This document shows, one piece after another, positions 13,971-18,459 of a stretch of DNA of 18,459 bases. The position numbers and the translations under genes were made by a program. A model generated the notes under the pieces. It was given only the letters and a program-made list of their open reading frames with translations. It was not told the origin of the DNA and did no database searches. Numbering within the stretch: the first letter of the stretch is position 1; every line of letters begins with the position of its first letter. Source of the stretch: Deltaproteobacteria bacterium (GTDB taxonomy: Bacteria; Desulfobacterota; Dissulfuribacteria; Dissulfuribacterales; UBA3076); contig JAUWHV010000112.1 in NCBI GenBank assembly GCA_030605675.1, positions 1-18,459 on the forward strand, written 5' to 3'.

Positions 13971-15506
13971 TTATTTAAATTGGTCTTCTATGGCAGACAC
14001 GAGCGAAGGTATTGTAAACTTTTCAGGTTGAACTGTGACTTTAAGGCCGAAGTCTTCTGCCGTCCTGGCTGTGATCGGACCGATACAGGCCACCTTTGCC
14101 TGCTCAAGTATCCGGTTGCGCAGATCATCAGGGAGCAACTGGAAAAAGTTCTTAACAGTTGATGAACTGGTGAAGGTCAACACATCAATGGTTTCCTGTT
14201 CCAGGACCTCCAGGACTTCCGGCTTTAGGTCAGGTGCCAGGGTCACGTAGGTGGGAACCAGAGTAACATCTGCCCCAAGCTCTGAAAGCCGGCCGGGGAG
14301 AACCTCTCTAGCCTTTTCCGCTCTGGGGATAAGGATGCGTTTTCCTGATATTTCTATCTGGCTGAAAGCCTCTATCAGGCCTTCTGCCCTGAAGTTATCG
14401 GGCATGATGTCAGAATTCAAGTGCAGGGCGGAAATTGACTTGGCAGTACCGGCACCCACAACAGCAATACGTATGTTTCCAAGGGCCCTGAGATCAAAAT
14501 CCAGCCCGAAAAGACGTTCAAAGAAAAAACGTACTGCGTTGGCGCTGCTGAAAATTACCCAGTCAAAGGTAGAGAGTGAGTTTATGGCCTGGTCCAGAGG
14601 TTTCAAATCCTTTGGCCAATGGACTTCTATTGTGGGGCACTCTAAGCAATACGCGCCTCTCCGTTCCAGCAATCTCACAAGATCACTGGCCTGTTCCCTG
14701 GTCCTGGTAACGAGGATTCGTTTACCCAATAGAGGTAGGTTTTCGAACCAGTTTGCCTGGTCCCGCAAGGCCACCACGTCTCCCACCACGATAATTGACG
14801 GAGGCCCAAGGCCTGCTTCTTTTACTTTTTCTGCTATATTTATTAAATTTCCTGTAATTGATGTTTGAAGAGGGGTGGTTCCCCAGCGAATCACTGCTAC
14901 CGGAGTATCAGGACTGCGCCCGTATTTTATGAGCCGCTCTGCGATATTGGGCAGGTTTTTCATCCCCATAAGAAAAACAAGGGTCCCCACGCCTTTGGCA
15001 AGACCCTCCCAGTCTATATCCGCTTCTTTACTGTCTAATTTGCGGTGGCCTGTGATAAAGGCTACGGAAGCGGTATGTGCCCTGTGGGTCAGGGGTATTC
15101 CGGCGTAGGCAGGGACTGCAATACCTGAGGTCACACCGGGCACTACCTCAAAATATATACCCGCCTCGGCAAGTATCTGGGCCTCTTCGCCCCCCCGGCC
15201 AAACATAAAGGGATCCCCTCCCTTCAGGCGGGCTACACACTTTCCTTCCAGGGCCTTTTCCACTATTATCCTGTTGATATCTTCTTGAGTCACTGTGTGT
15301 GAGCCCATGCGCTTACCAACATAGATACGTTCTGCACGAGGAGATGCAAAGGGCAGAAGCCTCTGGCTTGCCAGACGATCATACACAACCACCTCGGCCT
15401 CAGCTAAAAGCTCCTTGCCACGAATGGTCAAAAGGCCTGGGTCCCCAGGGCCGGCTCCTATTAAATAAACCTTTCCAGATGAAGAATCCGGCTTAATTCG
15501 CTCCAT
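13971..15506 (-). CDS. cobA-hemD: Fused uroporphyrinogen-III C-methyltransferase (CobA) / uroporphyrinogen-III synthase (HemD)
   Basis: The two halves catalyse consecutive steps: HemD closes hydroxymethylbilane to uroporphyrinogen III and CobA methylates it at C2 and C7 with S-adenosylmethionine to give precorrin-2. Residues 12-250 are CobA: VYLIGAGPGDPGLLT (13-27), YDRLAS, ARLKGGDPFMFGRGGEE (92-108), VVPGVTSG and PAYAGIPLTHR (132-142), then a VFLMGM motif. Residues 261-505 are HemD, starting GKRILVTRTREQASDL and ending with the conserved TFTSSSTVKNFF and CIGPITARTAEDFGL stretches. The 511-residue length equals the sum of the single proteins. The ATG at 15506 overlaps the 3' end of hemC by 14 bp, so the two are translationally coupled. 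Its product feeds siroheme, cobalamin and the siroheme-dependent haem route; the next enzymes are not in this window. Confidence 0.95.
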   Translation of the reverse strand: MERIKPDSSSGKVYLIGAGPGDPGLLTIRGKELLAEAEVVVYDRLASQRLLPFASPRAERIYVGKRMGSHTVTQEDINRIIVEKALEGKCVARLKGGDPFMFGRGGEEAQILAEAGIYFEVVPGVTSGIAVPAYAGIPLTHRAHTASVAFITGHRKLDSKEADIDWEGLAKGVGTLVFLMGMKNLPNIAERLIKYGRSPDTPVAVIRWGTTPLQTSITGNLINIAEKVKEAGLGPPSIIVVGDVVALRDQANWFENLPLLGKRILVTRTREQASDLVRLLERRGAYCLECPTIEVHWPKDLKPLDQAINSLSTFDWVIFSSANAVRFFFERLFGLDFDLRALGNIRIAVVGAGTAKSISALHLNSDIMPDNFRAEGLIEAFSQIEISGKRILIPRAEKAREVLPGRLSELGADVTLVPTYVTLAPDLKPEVLEVLEQETIDVLTFTSSSTVKNFFQLLPDDLRNRILEQAKVACIGPITARTAEDFGLKVTVQPEKFTIPSLVSAIEDQFK

Positions 15507-16431
15507 AAACTTCCCTTAATATCTCTGTACCCCCGGCAGCCAGGATCTCTTCTCCAAGTTTGGTTCCAAGAGCTTCGGGCTGGTCGGCAGTTCCTTGCTT
15601 TTTCATCCTTATAATGTCTGTCCCGGCCTCGTTACCCACCATGCCTTCAAGCTCAAGTGTCTCTCCCTTGAGTTGGGCAAAGGCACCAATGGGCACCTGG
15701 CATCCACCTTCAAGTCTGAAAAGAAAGGCCCTTTCAGCCCTTACGCAGATGGATGTTTCTTCATGATGAATCGAGGCGAGAATTCGCTTGACCTCTGTAT
15801 CCGTGCTCCTGAACTCTATGCCAAGGGCCCCTTGGCCTACAGCAGGAAGCATCACTTCAGGTTCCAGAAGCTGGGTAATCCTTTGTCCCAGACCCAGTCT
15901 TCTGAGCCCGGCAGCCGCCAGGATAATGGCATCATACTGCCCCTCGTCAAGCTTACGAAGCCTTGTGTCGATATTTCCCCTCAGAGAAGCCGTTTCGAGA
16001 TCAGGCCTCGCATTCTTAAGCTGGGCTATCCTTCGAAGACTGCTCGTGCCTACCCTGGCACCCTCCGGCAATTCTTCCAGTCTGAGCCCGGCCCGGGAAA
16101 TCAGGGCATCCCGCGGGTCTTCACGATCAGGGAAAACGGTGACTTCAAGCCCTTCCGGGAGTTCGGCAGGGACATCCTTCAAGCTGTGTACGGCGAAATC
16201 CGCATCTTTCCTGAGAAGGGCGTCTTCGATCTCTTTTACGAAAAGGCCTTTGCCGCCAACTTGGGCCAGTGGTACATCCAGGATCTTATCCCCTTTGGTG
16301 GTGAACTTAACAAGATCTACATTGACGTCAGGCCAGTGTGTCTCAATTTCTTTTTTGACCCAGTTGCTTTGTGAAAGGGCCAACAAACTCTTTCTGGTCC
16401 CAAGGCGCAACTTTTTCCCCCCAATTCCCAT
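15493..16431 (-). CDS. hemC: Hydroxymethylbilane synthase (porphobilinogen deaminase)
   Basis: HemC links four porphobilinogens into hydroxymethylbilane, the substrate of the HemD half encoded directly downstream. The 312-residue sequence is complete: LRLGTRKSLLALSQ at the start, VGGKGLFVKEIEDALL (58-73), DFAVHSLKDVPAELP with Asp86 as the catalytic carboxylate, GTSSLRRIAQL (128-138), RGNIDTRLRKLD (151-162), and LEGGCQVPIGA with Cys244, which anchors the dipyrromethane cofactor. The length is typical. The ATG at 16431 follows the FmdB-like stop after one base, and GGGAG inside that gene's end serves as ribosome site. The gene is clearly part of a co-transcribed run. Confidence 0.97.
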   Translation of the reverse strand: MGIGGKKLRLGTRKSLLALSQSNWVKKEIETHWPDVNVDLVKFTTKGDKILDVPLAQVGGKGLFVKEIEDALLRKDADFAVHSLKDVPAELPEGLEVTVFPDREDPRDALISRAGLRLEELPEGARVGTSSLRRIAQLKNARPDLETASLRGNIDTRLRKLDEGQYDAIILAAAGLRRLGLGQRITQLLEPEVMLPAVGQGALGIEFRSTDTEVKRILASIHHEETSICVRAERAFLFRLEGGCQVPIGAFAQLKGETLELEGMVGNEAGTDIIRMKKQGTADQPEALGTKLGEEILAAGGTEILREVYGAN

Positions 16432-16432
16432 A

Positions 16433-16660
16433 TCAACTCCCGCAGGAGCTGCAGTCAGAACTTGTGCAACCGTTACAGAGGTTGCTTGATTTTTTCCCGG
16501 TTCCTACAAACTTGTGGCCGCTCTTAAAAGCAAAGGCTGAAATCTTCTTTTGTGCCTCTAAAGAGCCACATTTAGGGCACTTGATACCGGTTCTGGATCC
16601 AAGGACCAGTTCCTCAAAATCCTCTCCGCAGGCAGTGCACACATATTCAAAAATAGGCAT
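16433..16660 (-). CDS. FmdB-type zinc-ribbon protein
   Basis: A small protein of 75 residues that opens with MPIFEYVCTACGEDFE, the hallmark of the FmdB family. Cys8, Cys11, Cys28 and Cys31 form a rubredoxin-like zinc ribbon (CTAC and CPKC), and a Ser/Cys-rich tail adds Cys62, Cys65, Cys70 and Cys73. Family members are usually called putative regulators after FmdB of Methylophilus, but no general biochemical role is established. GGAGG at 16670-16674 gives it the best ribosome site in the operon. It precedes hemC by one base and follows the deoxyhypusine-synthase-like gene by 18 bases, so it is expressed with tetrapyrrole synthesis; whether it acts there is unknown. Confidence 0.9.
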   Translation of the reverse strand: MPIFEYVCTACGEDFEELVLGSRTGIKCPKCGSLEAQKKISAFAFKSGHKFVGTGKKSSNLCNGCTSSDCSSCGS

Positions 16661-16678
16661 TATAAATTTCCTCCATAA

Positions 16679-17647
16679 TCAGCTATTATGCTCAAAGCTT
16701 TTTTCTTCCAGGCTATCCAGGATACTTGCGGCCAGCAAGGGAAGCATAATCTCGTGATGGCCTATGATGTTGAACCCTTGGCCGCCTTCTAAGTTAGGTC
16801 TGTGGACCACATTGGTCAAGGGCCTGTAGTGACGGATAAAATCGAAATTGGCAGTGGTAAACTCTTTTACAGGACAACCCAGGTTGCGGACAAGTGTCAA
16901 TGCCTTAAGAAAAACTTCCGGCAAGAGCACGGCAGAACCTGCATGGAGTAATACCCCTTGATCAAGCTTGCCTACAAGGCTGCAAAAAAGTCTGAAGTCA
17001 TGGTGGGATGCCTTGCCTGTGGCGGCACCATCGACACCCGGGTGGATATGAATGATGTCAGTACCTATTGCGACGTGAACTGTCACAGGCACCCCCAATC
17101 CGGCTGCACTGGCTAAAAGGCTCTGGCCGTTGTAAGGAAATCCTGCTTCAAGCAGGGCATGTCCCACGGTTTCACCAAGGCCCTTACCATTTTGGGCGGC
17201 TTTGCATATGGCCTGATTGAGAAACTCACCTGTTTCCCTGGCTGCCCCGAATTGCCCTTCACCAAGAACTGACGCCACGTCCTCAGAAGTCTTGCCGGCC
17301 ATGGCTATCTCTGAGTCATGAATAATTCCCGCCCCATTCAATGCAATGCCTGAAAGAATTCCGCGCTCCATGAGTTCTATCAGTATGGGATTTAATCCCA
17401 CCTTTATTACATGAGCGCCCATGGCGAACAAGACCATACGTTCATTACGTACCGCGGTGCAAACCGCCTGGACCACGGCCTTAAAATCCTTTGCCGCCAA
17501 CTGGTTGGGGAGTAGCTCCAAGAAATCCTTTAACTTGAGGCCGGAAGAGACCGGTCGTGCAAAGTCAGAGACTGTAACCTTACTGGGACGATCATAGAGT
17601 GAATAGGTCTTGAGGCCGGATAGATCTATGGGTTCAGGATAGCTCAT
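16679..17647 (-). CDS. Conserved protein of unknown function, deoxyhypusine-synthase-like
   Basis: A 322-residue soluble protein. The block AMGAHVIKVGLNPILIELME (75-94) followed by IALNGAGIIHDSEIAMAGKT (101-120) and SEDV has the Rossmann-like, glycine-rich pattern that I associate with bacterial proteins annotated as deoxyhypusine-synthase-like. A second Gly/His-rich stretch, HVAIGTDIIHIHPGVDGAA (about 194-212), looks like a nucleotide or metal site. I do not see the lysine-containing active-site motif of true deoxyhypusine synthase, and bacteria of this kind have no eIF5A, so the true reaction must differ. It lies 6 bp after gmhA and 18 bp before the FmdB-type gene, in one operon with both. 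The family resemblance is from memory and should be treated as tentative. Confidence 0.65.
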   Translation of the reverse strand: MSYPEPIDLSGLKTYSLYDRPSKVTVSDFARPVSSGLKLKDFLELLPNQLAAKDFKAVVQAVCTAVRNERMVLFAMGAHVIKVGLNPILIELMERGILSGIALNGAGIIHDSEIAMAGKTSEDVASVLGEGQFGAARETGEFLNQAICKAAQNGKGLGETVGHALLEAGFPYNGQSLLASAAGLGVPVTVHVAIGTDIIHIHPGVDGAATGKASHHDFRLFCSLVGKLDQGVLLHAGSAVLLPEVFLKALTLVRNLGCPVKEFTTANFDFIRHYRPLTNVVHRPNLEGGQGFNIIGHHEIMLPLLAASILDSLEEKSFEHNS

Positions 17648-17653
17648 ATCTAA

Positions 17654-18244
17654 TTATACCGAACTAAAAATTTGTCGCTCCACAAGATCGCATAACAGAT
17701 GTCCAAAAAAAATATGGACCTCCTGAATCCGAGGGGTATCAGATGATGCCGCACATATGACCAAATCAGAACATTGATCCATCTTTCCGCCATTTCCTCC
17801 GGTAATACCCACGGTCTTTGCCCCTATTTCCCCGGCAACGGAGAGGGCTTTTAGCACATTGGGTGAATTTCCGCTGGTGCTGATCCCCAGGACTACATCA
17901 TCCGGTCCGGCAAGGGCCTGGACCTGTTTGGAGAATACCTGGCTAAAGTCGTAGTCGTTTGATATCGCAGTGAGGATAGATGTATCTGTAGTAAGGGCGA
18001 TGGCAGGAAGTGGTTTCCTCTCCAGGCGGAAACGGTTTACAAACTCTGCTGCTATATGTTGAGCATCAGCAGCACTTCCACCGTTTCCGAAGAGGATGAT
18101 TTTGCCATTGTTCTCAAAGGCCCTGCAGGTCCATTGCGAAAGCTCAATGAGCTTTTGGCCGCAGGACTCAAGGCTTTCCCTGTAGGCAGTTGTGGCGTCC
18201 TTAAGGGCATTTTCAAAAAAGACATTGTAATTTATGGAATTCAT
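17654..18244 (-). CDS. gmhA: Sedoheptulose-7-phosphate isomerase (phosphoheptose isomerase) GmhA
   Basis: GmhA converts sedoheptulose 7-phosphate to D-glycero-manno-heptose 7-phosphate, the first step of ADP-heptose synthesis for the lipopolysaccharide inner core. The 196-residue SIS-domain protein shows LFGNGGSAADAQHIAAEF (51-68), LTTDTSILTAISNDYDF (84-100) and the phosphate loop GISTSGNSPNVLKAL (120-134). The zinc and catalytic residues of the E. coli enzyme (His61, Glu65, Gln172, His180) correspond to His63, Glu67, Gln174 and His182, all with the same offset of two. It appears to be the promoter-proximal gene of the - strand block, divergent from icd. No other heptose gene is in view. Confidence 0.96.
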   Translation of the reverse strand: MNSINYNVFFENALKDATTAYRESLESCGQKLIELSQWTCRAFENNGKIILFGNGGSAADAQHIAAEFVNRFRLERKPLPAIALTTDTSILTAISNDYDFSQVFSKQVQALAGPDDVVLGISTSGNSPNVLKALSVAGEIGAKTVGITGGNGGKMDQCSDLVICAASSDTPRIQEVHIFFGHLLCDLVERQIFSSV

Positions 18245-18280
18245 TCCAATAAATAAATACCGGAATCCATGATTGTCAAC

Positions 18281-18315
18281 TTTTTACACTTGTTGTAGTG
18301 TTGTATGATCTGGAT
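18281..18315. promoter_or_regulatory. Divergent gmhA/icd control region with a small inverted repeat
   Basis: The 87-bp gap contains ACACT-tgttgt-AGTGT, a perfect 5-bp inverted repeat at 18286-18301. Within it a TATGAT hexamer (18304-18309) preceded by TTTACA 15 bp upstream could be the icd promoter, though the spacer is short. I see no matching pair for gmhA. Like the other divergent gap, it has no heptamer array. Confidence 0.3.
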
Positions 18316-18331
18316 AAGAGGAGAACTTCCT

Positions 18332-18459
18332 GTGGGTAACATCCCTGAGAAAATTATACTTGAAGACGACGGAACCATTTCGGTGCCGGATTTGCCGGTC
18401 ATTCCCTGCATTGAAGGTGATGGTATAGGCCCTGACATCTGGAAGGCAACCAGGCCGGT
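18332..18459 (+). CDS. icd: NADP-type isocitrate dehydrogenase, first 42 codons (runs off the window)
   Basis: Translation from the GTG at 18332 gives a frame that ends with DLPVIPCIEGDGIGPDIWKA followed by TRP at the window edge. VIPCIEGDGIGPDIW is the N-terminal signature of bacterial isocitrate dehydrogenase, which oxidises isocitrate to 2-oxoglutarate in the citrate cycle. GAGGAG at 18318-18323, eight bases upstream, supports the GTG start; no ATG is available in frame. Only the nucleotide-binding N-terminus is present, so cofactor preference cannot be read; the NADP label rests on likeness of the N-terminus to the E. coli-type enzyme. 2-Oxoglutarate is also the signal read by the PII system, but the distance from glnD argues against a shared operon. 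Confidence 0.9.
   Translation, partial: MGNIPEKIILEDDGTISVPDLPVIPCIEGDGIGPDIWKATRP

Noticed and set aside
14251..14868. A 205-codon + strand frame opposite cobA-hemD
   Set aside because: It is a shadow of the fused gene on the other strand; composition is biased to Ser and Arg and it has no recognisable motif.
15595..16489. Two long overlapping + strand frames (259 and 233 codons) opposite hemC
   Set aside because: They are antisense to a certain hemC with full catalytic motifs; their products are Ser/Arg/Pro-rich, show no domain, and have no ribosome site.

Overview
The window is a chromosomal segment of a Gram-negative anaerobe-like bacterium, most probably a Desulfobacterota (deltaproteobacterial) lineage. 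The assignment is an inference from gene content: a fused CobA-HemD protein directly downstream of hemC, a PAS protein ending in the LPICASCKKIRDD-type double-CxxC module common in that group, a YcaO protein, and an NADP-type isocitrate dehydrogenase start. I see no rRNA, tRNA, CRISPR array, transposase or phage gene.

Layout. 1-135 is the 3' end of an unrecognised + strand gene that converges on a YcaO-family gene (346-1656, -). Divergent from that is a PAS-domain sensor (1824-2555, +), then a radical SAM protein (2691-3644, +) and glnD (3849-6437, +). A 449-bp gap holding repeats and a 180-bp palindromic element follows. Next is a two-gene unit for the cell envelope: a lipoprotein (6887-8116) and a secreted protein with a BACON-like region and a C-terminal retropepsin-type DTGAS site (8177-9994), closed by a strong terminator. 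The right half is a dense - strand block read from right to left: gmhA, a deoxyhypusine-synthase-like protein of unknown role, an FmdB-type zinc ribbon, hemC, cobA-hemD, a GAF histidine kinase and a UvrD/PcrA helicase. Divergent from gmhA, the first 42 codons of icd run off the right edge.

How the genes fit together. HemC and CobA-HemD together take porphobilinogen through hydroxymethylbilane and uroporphyrinogen III to precorrin-2, the branch point for siroheme, cobalamin and the siroheme-dependent haem route. GmhA starts ADP-heptose synthesis for lipopolysaccharide. GlnD is the PII uridylyltransferase of nitrogen control. The kinase and helicase sit in the same transcription direction with very short spacing but have no obvious functional tie to tetrapyrroles.

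The most unusual signal is between the genes. Six intergenic gaps each contain two short tandem arrays with a period of 7 bp. The unit differs from place to place (AAGCTGA, GAMAATT, GAACATC, ATCAATC, AACCCTA, CTTGAAA, CGCTAAC, ATGTTGA, ATTCAGA), but the period is the same. All six gaps lie at the 3' end of at least one gene; the two divergent gaps have none. In several gaps the two arrays enclose a non-heptad core that carries a hairpin or inverted repeat. One array of five perfect units lies inside the first codons of glnD, where gain or loss of one unit would shift the frame. I regard this heptamer system as the best candidate for something undescribed in this window.
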